Below, in pieces: positions 52,113 to 61,095 of a DNA stretch of 64,000 nt. The first letter of the stretch is position 1. Each line of letters opens with the position of its first letter. Position numbers and translations under genes: made by a program. Source of the stretch: an uncultured Blautia sp. GTDB lineage: Bacteria; Bacillota; Clostridia; Lachnospirales; Lachnospiraceae. The notes under the pieces are model-generated. The model was not told where the DNA came from, ran no database searches, and was given only the letters and a program-made list of their open reading frames with translations. The stretch lies in the NCBI GenBank assembly GCA_900542045.1, contig UQMI01000001.1, forward strand, positions 62,001 through 126,000, written 5' to 3'.

Positions 52113-52991
52113 CTATTCGATGTTCTGAATCTGCTCTCTGACTTTCTCGATCTCTGTCTTCAGATCAATGGCCAGATTGGACACTTCCAGGTCACTGGAC
52201 TTTGACAGAATGGTATTGGCCTCCCGGTTCATTTCCTGGGCAATGAAATCCAGCTTTCGTCCGATCCCTACTCCTTCTTCCAGTACGGTCTTCATACTGT
52301 GAATGTGGCTGTGGAGCCGGACAGTCTCTTCATCATTGCAGATCTTATCCGCAAAAAGGACCACTTCCGCCGCCAGACGGCTTTCATCGATCTGTACCTC
52401 TTCCAGCAGCTCATGCAGCCGCAGCTCCAGTTTTTCTCTGTATGCCGCAACCACTTCCGGTGAACGCTTCTCCACCAGATCTACCTTTGCATCCAGAGCA
52501 TCCAGCTTTTTGATCAGATCATCTTTCAGATGCTCTCCTTCCAGTTCTCTGGCAGATACAAATTTCTCCGCTGCTTCCCGGACGGTCTTCTCCAGCACCG
52601 ACCACAGTTCTTCTTCGTCTACGCTCTGCTCCTCCATGGTAAAGACTTCCGGATATCTGGACAGATTGGAAACCCGTATATCATCTTCCAGTCCGAAATC
52701 CCTGCTCATCTCCCGCAGATAGTTCAGATATTCCGCCGCCAGCTCCCGGTTGTACTTCAGGGACACATCATTCTGGGTGTAATCTTCGTAGGTGATGAAC
52801 ACATCCACCTTTCCGCGCTGGATATAGGTTTTCAGAAGTGAACGGATCGCCGCTTCGAAAAAGCCCAGCTTCTTCGGCATCTTGATATTCATATCCAGAT
52901 AGCGGTGATTTACGGATTTTAGCTCAACGGTTAATTTACGGCTGCTGTCCGCCAGCTCGGACCGGCCGTAGCCTGTCATACTTTTTATCAT
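52113..52991 (-). CDS. yicC: YicC family endoribonuclease-like protein
   Basis: 292 residues; MIKSMTGYGRSELADSSRKL and ELKSVNHRYLDMNIKMPKKL at the N-terminus, KLDFIAQEMNREANTILSKS near the C-terminus, the two conserved YicC blocks. Bacterial YicC proteins have been reported to be RNases acting with PNPase. Head gene of the yicC-remA-gmk-rpoZ operon, under the promoter at 53100-53128. Full family length. Confidence 0.93.
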   Translation of the reverse strand: MIKSMTGYGRSELADSSRKLTVELKSVNHRYLDMNIKMPKKLGFFEAAIRSLLKTYIQRGKVDVFITYEDYTQNDVSLKYNRELAAEYLNYLREMSRDFGLEDDIRVSNLSRYPEVFTMEEQSVDEEELWSVLEKTVREAAEKFVSARELEGEHLKDDLIKKLDALDAKVDLVEKRSPEVVAAYREKLELRLHELLEEVQIDESRLAAEVVLFADKICNDEETVRLHSHIHSMKTVLEEGVGIGRKLDFIAQEMNREANTILSKSSDLEVSNLAIDLKTEIEKVREQIQNIE

Positions 52992-53099
52992 GATGTCCTC
53001 CGTATATGCATGGAAAAACCGGCTGCAGCATACTACTCCCGCCGTCCATACATTTTTAATGAGAGGATGCCTCTCACTTATTTTTTTGCATACAGACTA

Positions 53100-53128
53100 A
53101 TTATAGTAGATTCTGATATACTCGTCAA
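53100..53128 (-). promoter_or_regulatory. promoter of the yicC-remA-gmk-rpoZ operon
   Basis: Minus strand TTGACG, 17 bases, TATAAT. The leader then carries a TGAGAGG...CCTCTCA hairpin at about 53058-53076. Confidence 0.75.
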
Positions 53129-53229
53129 ACCTTTTTCGCAAAATATCCGGCTTCTAAAACAATTATAGCAATTTCCCCGCACTTTTGCTATAATGAAAAC
53201 CATCATTTGCCAGAGAAAGGATGACGAAT

Positions 53230-54975
53230 ATGGCTTTTGACGGAATTACCGTATCCGCCCTGGTCTGCGAACTGCAGAAACAGCTGGTGGGCGGACGTAT
53301 CAATAAAATTGCACAGCCGGAGACAGATGAACTTCTGATCACCGCCAAGGGGACCAATGGGAACTGCCGGCTCCTGATCTCTGCCAGCGCCTCTCTTCCC
53401 CTGCTTTACTTTACAGAGAAGAACAAGCCCAGTCCTCTGACTGCACCCAACTTTTGCATGCTTCTGCGCAAGCACATCGGCAGTGCCAGGATCGTTTCCA
53501 TTACCAAGCCCGGACTGGAACGGGTGATCCGCTTTGAACTGGAGCATCTCAACGAACTGGGAGACCCCTGCCGGAAATACCTGATCGTGGAGCTTATGGG
53601 AAAGCACAGCAACATTATTTTCTGCGATGAGACAGACCGGATCCTGGACAGCATCAAGCACGTCTCTTCCCATATGAGTTCTGTCCGGGAGGTACTGCCG
53701 GGCAGAAATTATTTTATCCCTCATACCCAGGACAAATACGATCCTCTGACCATCTCCGAAGACGAGTTCTACCAGACTGTCTGCCGGAAGCCGCTTCCCG
53801 TGGCCAAAGCGCTGTACACTACACTGACGGGCTTAAGTCCTGTCATCGGCGAAGAGATCTGCTACCGTGCCTCCCTGGACGGAAGTCTTCCCACGGACGG
53901 TCTTTCCGAGATTGAACGGATCCATCTGTACCATACCTTTGCCCGGGTCATGGAGCAGGTCCGGGGCAGCGATTTCACTCCTTCCATCATTTACCGGGAG
54001 GGAATACCGGTGGAATATGCGGCCATCCATCTGCAGCAGTATGAACAAGGCCATGAGGAAGAAGTCTTTCCAAGTGTTTCTTCCATGCTGGAGCGCTATT
54101 ATGCCCAGAAAAATATCATCACACGTATCCGGCAGAAATCCTCGGATCTGCGCCGTATCGTGCAGACGGCCCTGGAGCGGAACCGAAAAAAATATGACCT
54201 CCAGCAGAAGCAGTTAAAGGATACTGCCAAGAAAGACAAATACAAGGTCTACGGAGAACTGATCCATGCCTATGGCTATGGACTGGAGGAAGGCAGCCGC
54301 TCCTTCCAGGCTCTGAATTACTACACCAACGAAGAGATCACCGTTCCCCTGGATCCCACTCTCACACCGGGAGAAAATGCCCAGAAATATTTTGACCGCT
54401 ACAACAAACTGAAGCGTACCGAGGAAGCTCTGACGGAGCAGATTGCAGAGACCGAAAGCGAGATCCAGCATCTGGAATCCATCGCCACCTCTCTGGATAT
54501 TGCCCGGTCCGAAAGCGACCTGTCGCAGATCAAAGACGAGCTGACGGAATACGGATACATCAAAAAGCATTATACCGGCAGGAAGAAACTTCAGAGCAAG
54601 TCCAAACCTCTGCATTATATATCCAGCGACGGTTATCATATGTATGTGGGAAAAAATAATTATCAGAACGAAGAATTGACATTTAAGTTCGCCACCGGCG
54701 GCGACTGGTGGTTCCACGCCAAGGGTATGGCAGGTTCCCATGTGATCGTAAAGAGCAACAATGAAGAGCTTCCGGACCGTACCTTCGAAGAAGCGGGCCG
54801 GCTGGCCGGCTATTATTCCAAAGGCCGTACCGCGCCCAAGGTGGAAATTGATTACATTCAGAAAAAACATGTGAAAAAACCAAATGGAGCCAAACCCGGA
54901 TTTGTGGTGTACTACACCAATTACTCCCTGATGGCTGAGCCGGATATCACAGGGATTCAGGAACTGGATTCCTGA
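53230..54975 (+). CDS. rqcH: Rqc2/RqcH homologue (NFACT family)
   Basis: 581 residues from MAFDGITVSALVCELQKQLV, the family N-terminus; AAAGG lies nine bases before this ATG, while the ATG three codons earlier is too close. NFACT-N domain (1-180), long coiled coil (about 270-420; KKYDLQQKQLKDTAKKDKYK), and NFACT-R domain (about 450-575; ATGGDWWFHAKGMAGSHVIV). RqcH binds stalled 50S subunits and directs alanine tailing of the nascent chain; older annotation as fibronectin-binding protein A. Divergent from yicC. Confidence 0.93.
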   Translation: MAFDGITVSALVCELQKQLVGGRINKIAQPETDELLITAKGTNGNCRLLISASASLPLLYFTEKNKPSPLTAPNFCMLLRKHIGSARIVSITKPGLERVIRFELEHLNELGDPCRKYLIVELMGKHSNIIFCDETDRILDSIKHVSSHMSSVREVLPGRNYFIPHTQDKYDPLTISEDEFYQTVCRKPLPVAKALYTTLTGLSPVIGEEICYRASLDGSLPTDGLSEIERIHLYHTFARVMEQVRGSDFTPSIIYREGIPVEYAAIHLQQYEQGHEEEVFPSVSSMLERYYAQKNIITRIRQKSSDLRRIVQTALERNRKKYDLQQKQLKDTAKKDKYKVYGELIHAYGYGLEEGSRSFQALNYYTNEEITVPLDPTLTPGENAQKYFDRYNKLKRTEEALTEQIAETESEIQHLESIATSLDIARSESDLSQIKDELTEYGYIKKHYTGRKKLQSKSKPLHYISSDGYHMYVGKNNYQNEELTFKFATGGDWWFHAKGMAGSHVIVKSNNEELPDRTFEEAGRLAGYYSKGRTAPKVEIDYIQKKHVKKPNGAKPGFVVYYTNYSLMAEPDITGIQELDS

Positions 54976-55030
54976 ATCCCGGCACTGCCGGAACCGGTCA
55001 TCCTCTTCGGGACAAAACCGTTTTTCATAA

Positions 55031-55055
55031 AAAAGAATCCTGCACCACAGGATTC
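55031..55055 (-). terminator. terminator of the HD-domain gene
   Basis: Minus strand GAATCCTG, five-base loop, CAGGATTC followed by TTTTTTATG. Clear T-run; about 80 bases after the stop at 55135. Confidence 0.75.
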
Positions 55056-55134
55056 TCCGCCTGCGGCGGGTTGCTTTTGGCAACATGCTTCTTTTCCGCC
55101 GCAGTGCGATCCACGCGGAGCGTTTTTGATTCTG

Positions 55135-55719
55135 TCAATGCTGTTCCTCAAAGGCTTTCACCGCATCCTCACAGGAACGCATGGCCAGTATGGTCTTCTC
55201 AAACAGCTCATTCAGATCCCATTCCAGCATGGCTGCTCCCTCTTTGATGATATCACGGGAGCACCCTGCTGCGAATCTCTTATCTTTGAATTTTTTCTTC
55301 AGACTGGACACTTCCATATCCTGCACACTTTTGGACGGACGCATTTTCGCTGCTGCCCAGATCAGTCCGGTAAGTTCGTCCGATGCAAACAATACCTTTT
55401 CCATCAGATGCTCCGGCTTCACATCGGTGCAGATTCCATATCCGTGGCTGCACACGGCATGCACCAGCTCCGGCTCCGCCTGGATCTCCGCCAGCAGCTC
55501 CGGTGCTTTCTTACAGTGCTCTTCCGGATATTTTTCAAAATCCACATCATGGAGCAGCCCTGCCATGGCCCAGAAATCCGCTTCTTCCCCATAGCCCAGT
55601 TCACTGGCGTACCAGCGCATGACACCTTCTACTGTCAGGGCATGTACCAGGTGAAAAGACTCCTGGTTGTACTTTTCCAGCAATCCCATTGCCTGCTCTC
55701 TTGTAACTTTTGTTTCCAT
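55135..55719 (-). CDS. HD domain-containing hydrolase
   Basis: 194 residues. HD motif: H26 in FHLVHALTVEG, HD at 57-58 in AGLLHDVDFEKYP, then VHAVCSHGYG with a further His and KVLFASDELTGLIWAA with the last Asp, all metal ligands of HD phosphohydrolases. The SSLKKKFKDKRFAAG segment near 140 is typical of the small HDIG-type cytosolic proteins that are often near housekeeping genes; the substrate (nucleotide or phosphate ester) is unknown. GGAGGCAGAAATT precedes the ATG. Confidence 0.85.
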   Translation of the reverse strand: METKVTREQAMGLLEKYNQESFHLVHALTVEGVMRWYASELGYGEEADFWAMAGLLHDVDFEKYPEEHCKKAPELLAEIQAEPELVHAVCSHGYGICTDVKPEHLMEKVLFASDELTGLIWAAAKMRPSKSVQDMEVSSLKKKFKDKRFAAGCSRDIIKEGAAMLEWDLNELFEKTILAMRSCEDAVKAFEEQH

Positions 55720-55837
55720 AATTTCTGCCTCCTGTATTTGTTATATTCTGTCAGACCGGCCAGGCCTTTTTTGTCCCGGGAGCATGAACGCTCCAGCCGC
55801 CGGCCTTTGAAATCGATCCGCATTACAGCGGACCGGT

Positions 55838-56647
55838 TTATGACCGTTTTTTTCCACTGATCCGGTGGATCAGCATACAGATTCCTGCCAGAAGAACGAT
55901 ACTGATCACAGCCACGATGTTCTCCAGAAATCCATTGTACCCGGACAGCTTGGATGACATTGGCATAAACAGATAATTGAATACCATGTGTGCAATGACA
56001 CAGTTCCGAAGGTGCCAGGTTCGATAAAGCAGCCATCCCATGAACAGCCCGCAGACGAAGGCGAAGCCCGCCTGCAGAGGCGTCTGGTGGTACAGGGCAA
56101 ACAGCAGCGCCTGCAGCACATTTGCCACCCAGAACGGAAGGATCTTCGCCAGATATCCGAAGGTCAGCCCGCGAAACGCCAGTTCCTCCACGATCGGGAT
56201 TAAAATGGCCAGAGCCAGAATTCCCGGCAGACTGCTCCGTGAGATCTGGCTGTATTTTTCATAGAAATCATTAAACAGCGAAGCATTCAGACCGGCGCTG
56301 TTCAACAGATATGCCACGGTAATCCTCTGCAGGAGCAGTCCCATGACCGCAGATAATACCAGAATGTCCGGCCGCAAGGAATTCCATCCGAAACCGCCCC
56401 ACCGCTCCCGCTTTCTGGTACTTCCGAACCAGTACCAGATACTGAAAAACAGCAGCATGAGCACTGCAAAGGTCAGAAACCGCACCGTATAAGACGCCTG
56501 CTCTATATTCCCCGGGAAGAATCTCCAGAAAAATCCCTTTCCCCAGTATTCCCACAGAAGATTCCAGCCGTTCCACAGAACAAACACCGGACAGACAGCC
56601 AGCAGAATGCACTCAATGACACTCATCTCTTTTCTTGTGGTGTTCAA
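55838..56647 (-). CDS. CPBP family intramembrane glutamic endopeptidase
   Basis: 269 residues, seven to eight hydrophobic helices. CAAX/CPBP motifs: IPIVEELAFRGLTF (EExxxR) near 150-163, and HMVFNYLFMPMSS (HxxxN type) near 222-234, with a glycine-rich helix between. TTG start behind AGAGGAAAACACA; an ATG seven codons later is an alternative. Such proteases act in bacteriocin immunity, sortase-like processing or general membrane quality control; no bacteriocin gene is nearby, so the role is open. Confidence 0.85.
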   Translation of the reverse strand: MNTTRKEMSVIECILLAVCPVFVLWNGWNLLWEYWGKGFFWRFFPGNIEQASYTVRFLTFAVLMLLFFSIWYWFGSTRKRERWGGFGWNSLRPDILVLSAVMGLLLQRITVAYLLNSAGLNASLFNDFYEKYSQISRSSLPGILALAILIPIVEELAFRGLTFGYLAKILPFWVANVLQALLFALYHQTPLQAGFAFVCGLFMGWLLYRTWHLRNCVIAHMVFNYLFMPMSSKLSGYNGFLENIVAVISIVLLAGICMLIHRISGKKRS

Positions 56648-56687
56648 ATGTGTTTTCCTCTCTTTCCTTTTTTATCGGGTCCGGATC

Positions 56688-57731
56688 CTATTCGGAAACA
56701 GCATCCCATCCGGCCGCTTTTTCCAGCTGCTCAATATCCTCTTTCTGCGTGGCCCAGCTGGTGGCAAAGCGAACGATCGTATGTGTCTCATCTGCTTTTT
56801 CCCAGAAACTGAACCGGATCTCTTTCGCCAGCTGCCGGACCGCCTGGTCTTCCAGAATAACAAACTGCTGGTTCGTAGGGGATTCCCAGGCAAACTGACA
56901 GCCCTTCTGCCTCAGCACCCGCTTCAGCTCTTCCGCCATCTCCAGCGCATGGGCACTGATCTGAAAATACAGCTGCTTCGTAAAAAGAGTATCAAACTGC
57001 ACTCCAAGAAGACGGCCCTTTGCCAGCATTGCCCCTCTCTGCTTCACAACTGTCATAAAATGCTCCGGTCCCTTCTCCGGAAATACCACAGCCTCTCCGC
57101 AGAGAGCGCCTGCCTTCGTTCCTCCGATGGTGAACACATGACAGAGCCTTGCCACATCCGGCAAAGTCACATCTGTTTCCGGGCTCATCAGCCCATATCC
57201 CAGCCTGGCTCCGTCCATAAATAACGGAATATGATAGGTTCCGCAGATCTCTGAAATCTGACGCAGTTCTTCCAGGGTGTATAATGTGCCGTACTCCGTT
57301 GGATGGGACAGATAGACCATCCCTGGGAAAACCATATGTTCATGGTTCTCATCCTGATAAAAGTCATGAAGGAACTGCTTCAGCTCCTCCGGGTCTATTT
57401 TTCCGATGTGTCCGGGAACTGTCAGCACCTTGTGCCCGGTAAATTCCACCGCACCGGCCTCGTGCACGGCAATATGCCCGGTATCCGCCGCTATAACACC
57501 TTCATACTGCCTCAGCAGCGCTCCGATCACCACCGCATTGGCCTGGGTGCCTCCGGTGAGAAAAAATACCTCACCATTCTCACAGTCACAGGCCGCAAGA
57601 ATTTTCTGCTCTGCGCTTTTGCAGTAAGGATCCTGTCCATAGCCGGACAGGGGCTCCAGATTCGTTTCCATCAGCCGCTGCAGCAGGGCCGGATGCGCGC
57701 CCTGTATATAATCATTTTCAAATGAAACCAT
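56688..57731 (-). CDS. low-specificity L-threonine aldolase
   Basis: 347 residues from MVSFENDYIQGAHPALLQRL; GATGGAGGATAAC precedes it. PLP fold type I: FLTGGTQANAVVIGALL near 61-77, HIAVHEAGAVEFTGH near 88, MDGARLGYGL near 173-182 with the PLP Asp, and TIGGTKAGALCGEAVVF near 203-219 with the Lys. Cleaves threonine and related beta-hydroxy amino acids to glycine plus aldehyde. Usual annotation is ltaE/ltaA; stereochemistry is not evident. Confidence 0.92.
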   Translation of the reverse strand: MVSFENDYIQGAHPALLQRLMETNLEPLSGYGQDPYCKSAEQKILAACDCENGEVFFLTGGTQANAVVIGALLRQYEGVIAADTGHIAVHEAGAVEFTGHKVLTVPGHIGKIDPEELKQFLHDFYQDENHEHMVFPGMVYLSHPTEYGTLYTLEELRQISEICGTYHIPLFMDGARLGYGLMSPETDVTLPDVARLCHVFTIGGTKAGALCGEAVVFPEKGPEHFMTVVKQRGAMLAKGRLLGVQFDTLFTKQLYFQISAHALEMAEELKRVLRQKGCQFAWESPTNQQFVILEDQAVRQLAKEIRFSFWEKADETHTIVRFATSWATQKEDIEQLEKAAGWDAVSE

Positions 57732-57794
57732 GTTATCCTCCATCATTGTTCTTTATTTTTCTAATAGATATCCGCCTGTTCCCTCCAGCAGCGT

Positions 57795-57866
57795 TTATCT
57801 TCTTTTGTGATCTTCGTCCTGTGCAGTATAAAGCTGCCCGGACAGCACGAATTCTTTTTCTGCCAT
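57795..57866 (-). CDS. 23-residue open frame with a strong ribosome binding site (possible remnant)
   Basis: AAAGGAGTGACGAA precedes an ATG that encodes MAEKEFVLSGQLYTAQDEDH and three more residues, then TAA. The first 20 resemble the N-terminus of sugar O-acetyltransferases (M-EKE-ML-G-LY), so it may be what is left of one; a genuine short peptide is the alternative. Confidence 0.3.
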   Translation of the reverse strand: MAEKEFVLSGQLYTAQDEDHKRR

Positions 57867-58210
57867 TTCGTCACTCCTTTGGTTCTCTCCCGTAACAGTT
57901 CTGATTTTACCACAATCCCGGCAAAAATACAGCATCTTTTCGCAACTGCATTTTAACTGTCCTTTCATTTCGCTCTTCCTTTCTGCCTCCCGGAAACGCA
58001 GAAATATCTTTGCACTCTTTATCATTATCCGCACATACCGGGAGCTGAGCACCGATGACGCAGCGCCTGCCGCGGCAAAGGAGGGAATTTAGATGAACAG
58101 CAATCGAATCATCAGCCGTGAATTGGCAGCGGTGCCTTCGGCATTGATACCTGCGCATCCTGACCGATCCGTACCAGAAAAAGTAATACACTTTCCTGCC
58201 GATAAAAAGA
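57867..58210. other. intergenic region without recognised gene
   Basis: Upstream of the 23-residue frame and downstream of the MerR-like gene. Several overlapping open frames on both strands lack ribosome binding sites and family resemblance. GGATTGTGGTAAAATC on the minus strand near 57910 could be an extended -10 for the following genes. Confidence 0.4.
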
Positions 58211-58273
58211 AAAATACCACTTTTGAGCAAAAATCCTGTCTCACGAAGGGGTTTCGCTTTAAAGTAGTATTTT
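58211..58273 (-). terminator. terminator after the MerR-like gene
   Basis: Minus strand AAAATACTACTTT ... AAAGTGGTATTTTTCTTTTT; 13-bp stem with one G-U pair, long loop (37 bases), strong T-run. Starts six bases after the stop at 58279. Confidence 0.65.
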
Positions 58274-58278
58274 CCTGT

Positions 58279-58641
58279 TTATTTTCTTTTCTCAGAAGTA
58301 CATCCGGTGATCTCGTACTGGAGATAATCGAGGCAGCTGATCTGTTTTTCTTTGCTGTGGATTTCCTCCAGGATCGCTTTTCTTTTTTCATTCAGCATCT
58401 GTATACGCTGCTGATCTGTCTTTTCTTCCGAGCTTTCCAGCCTCATATACGCTTCCGTCTCTTTCTCCGAAAAACCGATGCCCCGCAATGTCATGACCAT
58501 TCCCAGCCGCTCCAGATCCGAAGCATCATAATCCCAGTGCCCCTCTGTTTTGTCTTTCGTACCGCACAGCATCCATCCTTCATAGGCACAGAGCACTTCC
58601 ATCGGTACCATATATCTTTCGTGAACTTCCCTGTCTGTCAC
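58279..58641 (-). CDS. MerR-like transcriptional regulator (small)
   Basis: 120 residues from a GTG with CAAGGAGGGAAATCT before it. WDYDASDLERLGMVMTLRGI then GFSEKETEAYMRL reads like the second half of a MerR winged helix, followed by a coiled coil (SSEEKTDQQRIQMLNEKRKA) and a C-terminal LDYLQYEITGC. The N-terminal half-turn (YMVPMEVLCAYEGWMLCGTK) departs from the canonical MerR start, so DNA binding is probable but not certain. Upstream of the cyclophilin-like lipoprotein, with 36 bases between. Confidence 0.62.
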   Translation of the reverse strand: MTDREVHERYMVPMEVLCAYEGWMLCGTKDKTEGHWDYDASDLERLGMVMTLRGIGFSEKETEAYMRLESSEEKTDQQRIQMLNEKRKAILEEIHSKEKQISCLDYLQYEITGCTSEKRK

Positions 58642-58677
58642 AGATTTCCCTCCTTGTGACACCACGTAAAATGTCTG

Positions 58678-59190
58678 TCACTCTTCATTTTTTTCAACCT
58701 GGAGCGTTCCGGACAATCCTGAAATATACTCTGCCCCGGAAACGGCTTCACCCAGTTCATACAGACCGCCTGCTCCGCCGAAATCTTCATAAAACATTAC
58801 CACATCACCCCAGGGAGCATAGTAAGCGAGTGTACCGGCGCCCGCTTCTGCCAGAGGTGCATCGCTGACATCCAGCTCCTGCGGCGGATAGAAAATTTTC
58901 TCATTGGTGCTGTAATCTTCCACCTCGATGCTTAACGGCAGCTGTTCGTACAGCTCACGGGCAGCCTGGCTGTCATTCAGTTCAAAAACGATTGTGTTCC
59001 CATTCGACTCCACACGGATCACCCTGTCAGACAAAGCAAGTCCGCTGTCAGCTGCATCTAACCGGGCGTCTGCTGAATTTTCTTCCTGTGTCCCGCTCCT
59101 GGTTTCATTCTGGAACTGCTCTGTCTGGCCGCAGGCTGAAAGACCGAGCAGAAAAGCAATTACACACAGGGAAACAATTCTTTTTTTCAT
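58678..59190 (-). CDS. lipoprotein with cyclophilin-like domain
   Basis: 170 residues from MKKRIVSLCVIAFLLGLSAC, a lipoprotein signal with Cys20; GGAGGTGTCT precedes it. After a Ser/Glu-rich linker (21-55) a cyclophilin-like beta-barrel follows: SNGNTIVFELNDSQAARELY near 63-82, EKIFYPPQELDV, APWGDVVMFYEDFGGAGGLY near 121-140. This is the bacterial cyclophilin-like fold seen in small secreted proteins, not a proven prolyl isomerase. Anchored outside the membrane. Function unknown. Confidence 0.8.
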   Translation of the reverse strand: MKKRIVSLCVIAFLLGLSACGQTEQFQNETRSGTQEENSADARLDAADSGLALSDRVIRVESNGNTIVFELNDSQAARELYEQLPLSIEVEDYSTNEKIFYPPQELDVSDAPLAEAGAGTLAYYAPWGDVVMFYEDFGGAGGLYELGEAVSGAEYISGLSGTLQVEKNEE

Positions 59191-59509
59191 AGACACCTCC
59201 ACTTTATTCTGAATCTGAGAGCTCCAGGGTAACTGATACATCGCCCTGACCAATAATGGTTCTCAGTTCTTTTTCAGTGTAGCATCTGTTTTTTAGTTCA
59301 GCAAATACTTATATTTAATCGTTATTTATAGTTATTTTCTATGACTGTAGACAAAATATGACCAACAATATGACTAAATATGCAAGCCTATTTCAACTCT
59401 CCTGCCAATCACTCTCAAGACTCCGAACACATTGCTCACCAAATGTACCTTTGGTTTTCGTCAGTTTGCTTTTTTATAACATTTTTTTAATCATATTATT
59501 TCTTCATAA

Positions 59510-59538
59510 TTGATAACTATAGGTGTATCTGATATACT
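59510..59538 (+). promoter_or_regulatory. promoter of the LysR gene
   Basis: TTGATA, 17 bases, TATACT, 88 bases before the start. The divergent gap (59191-59626) is AT-rich and otherwise shows only a GC-rich imperfect inverted repeat near 59562-59592. Confidence 0.65.
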
Positions 59539-59626
59539 AAGATATTAATAAAACAGCAGACCGATCGACGGTGTGGGATGGCCGTGCCGGTATACCAGCT
59601 GCAAATCTAAAAGGAGGCTATTTTAT

Positions 59627-60526
59627 ATGGAATTACGTGTCCTTCAATATTTCCTCGCAGTAGCAAGAGAACAGAGCATTTCCGGAGCTGCCCAGTCTCT
59701 GCATCTGTCCCAGCCTACCCTTTCCACCCAGATAAAAGCCATGGAAGAGGAACTGGGCAAGCAGCTCCTGATACGGGGAACACCCGGATCCCGGAAGATT
59801 ACCCTGACCGAAGAAGGCATGATCCTGCGGAAACGCGCAGAGGAAATCCTCTCTCTGGTGAACCGTACCACCAGCGAGATCGCCCTTTCTGACCAGTCCG
59901 TCGCCGGCGATGTTTACATCGGAGCCGGAGAAACCGACGGGATCCGTATTCTCACTCAGGCCGCCCGAACAGTCCAGACCCGGTATCCCCATGTGCATTT
60001 TCATATTTCCAGCGGAGACGGAAAAGATGTGCTGGAGAACCTGGACAAAGGCCTGATCGATTTCGGCCTTCTACTGCAGCAGGTGGATATTTCCAAATAC
60101 GAGATGCTGGAGATACCTGTAAAAGAAACCTGGGGAGTGCTGATGCGCAGAGATTCTCCTCTGGCCCGGAAAACAGTCATAGCGCCGGAAGACCTGTGGG
60201 ACGTACCTCTTATCATCTCCCGTCAGGCCTCTTCCAGCGCCATGCTTTCCTCCTGGCTGAAAAAAGATCTGTCTGCCCTCAATATCGCAGCCACCTACAG
60301 CCTGCTGTATAACGGTTCCCTTATGGTAGAAGAAGGGATGGGCTATGCCCTCTGCCTGGATAAGATCATTAATACCAGCGGCGACAGCTGTCTCTGCTTT
60401 CGTCCGTTTTCTCCTTCTCTGGAGCTGAGCGTCTATATGGTCTGGAAAAGGTATCAGGTGTTCTCCAAAGCTGCAGAAACATATCTGCATACGCTGCAGG
60501 AATATATATCATCGATTTCAGAGTGA
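59627..60526 (+). CDS. LysR family transcriptional regulator
   Basis: 299 residues from MELRVLQYFLAVAREQSISG; AAAGGAGGCTATTTTAT precedes it. N-terminal winged helix-turn-helix (1-60; AAQSLHLSQPTLSTQIKAME, EELGKQLLIRG) and a substrate-binding domain (about 88-295; GDVYIGAGETDGIRIL, PLIISRQASSSAMLSSWL). Full length. Its target is unclear: the only close divergent gene is the cyclophilin-like lipoprotein. A deleted LysR pseudogene with a similar N-terminus lies immediately downstream on the other strand. Confidence 0.92.
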   Translation: MELRVLQYFLAVAREQSISGAAQSLHLSQPTLSTQIKAMEEELGKQLLIRGTPGSRKITLTEEGMILRKRAEEILSLVNRTTSEIALSDQSVAGDVYIGAGETDGIRILTQAARTVQTRYPHVHFHISSGDGKDVLENLDKGLIDFGLLLQQVDISKYEMLEIPVKETWGVLMRRDSPLARKTVIAPEDLWDVPLIISRQASSSAMLSSWLKKDLSALNIAATYSLLYNGSLMVEEGMGYALCLDKIINTSGDSCLCFRPFSPSLELSVYMVWKRYQVFSKAAETYLHTLQEYISSISE

Positions 60527-60552
60527 ATTTCCGGATGAACTTCCGGAAATTC
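60525..60552 (+). terminator. terminator of the LysR gene
   Basis: GAATTTCCGG, eight-base loop, CCGGAAATTC, then a T-run 15 bases on. Overlaps the LysR stop codon; convergent with the LysR pseudogene. Confidence 0.55.
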
Positions 60553-60571
60553 CCAAAAGAGACTTTTTTAA

Positions 60572-60870
60572 TCAGCAGTTATTCTGCCGGAACACTTCGC
60601 GGATATAATCAATAAACTTATGAGCCGCCAGTCCCTGATCCATACGGTCTTTGATATGGTCAGCCGTGGCAATATACAGATCAAAGACCACTGCAGGATA
60701 CCGTTCATGAAAAGCCTGGAACAGCCTTGCCAGCATTTCCACACTTCCCAGATCACCGCAGCCCACAGAAACGGTGCCTTCCACATTTTCTTCCTGTTCT
60801 GTCAGCTCTTCCTGGTGATGCTCTCTTCCCGGACCACTGTTAAAAAATATCGCAAAACCCGTAACTCCAT
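60572..60870 (-). pseudogene. LysR family regulator, doubly deleted
   Basis: A GGGGAGGAAGACAT ribosome binding site leads MELRVLRYFLTVVREESITR, the first 20 residues of a LysR HTH. The sequence then shifts frame and jumps to the start of the substrate-binding domain (ENVEGTVSVGCGDLGSVEML, ARLFQAFHERYPAVVFDLYI), runs to KDRMDQGL and jumps again to a C-terminal AAHKFIDYIREVFRQ. Both the recognition helix and most of the ligand domain are missing, so it cannot work. Its N-terminus matches the intact LysR at 59627 at most positions, so the two are probably paralogues. Confidence 0.75.
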
Positions 60871-61039
60871 ATGTCTTCCTCCCCGGCATTTTCTGCAGCG
60901 GCTCATGCAGCAGGGATCTGTGTCCCCATGCTTCGCGATCCTGCCTCGCCTGCTTTTCTGGTATATCTGTCTTTCGTTATAACAAACCCATGCCTGACGG
61001 GCAAGATTTCCCTGTTTTCTTAAACGGAAGCATATATAA

Positions 61040-61066
61040 AGCGGGCTGTCTTCTGCACAGCCCGCT
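61040..61066 (-). terminator. terminator of the esterase gene
   Basis: Minus strand AGCGGGCTGT, seven-base loop, ACAGCCCGCT followed by TTATATATG. Perfect ten-bp stem; 30 bases after the stop. Confidence 0.75.
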
Positions 61067-61095
61067 GCCAAAACTCCCATCATGAAAACCTTTGC

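Noticed and set aside
53221..53229. Earlier ATG for rqcH
   Set aside because: AAAGG would lie directly on that ATG; the ATG at 53230 gives a nine-base spacing and the family N-terminus MAFDG.
57907..58391. Overlapping minus-strand frames of about 100 codons upstream of the threonine aldolase
   Set aside because: They run through the terminator hairpin of the MerR-like gene, lack ribosome binding sites and resemble no known protein.
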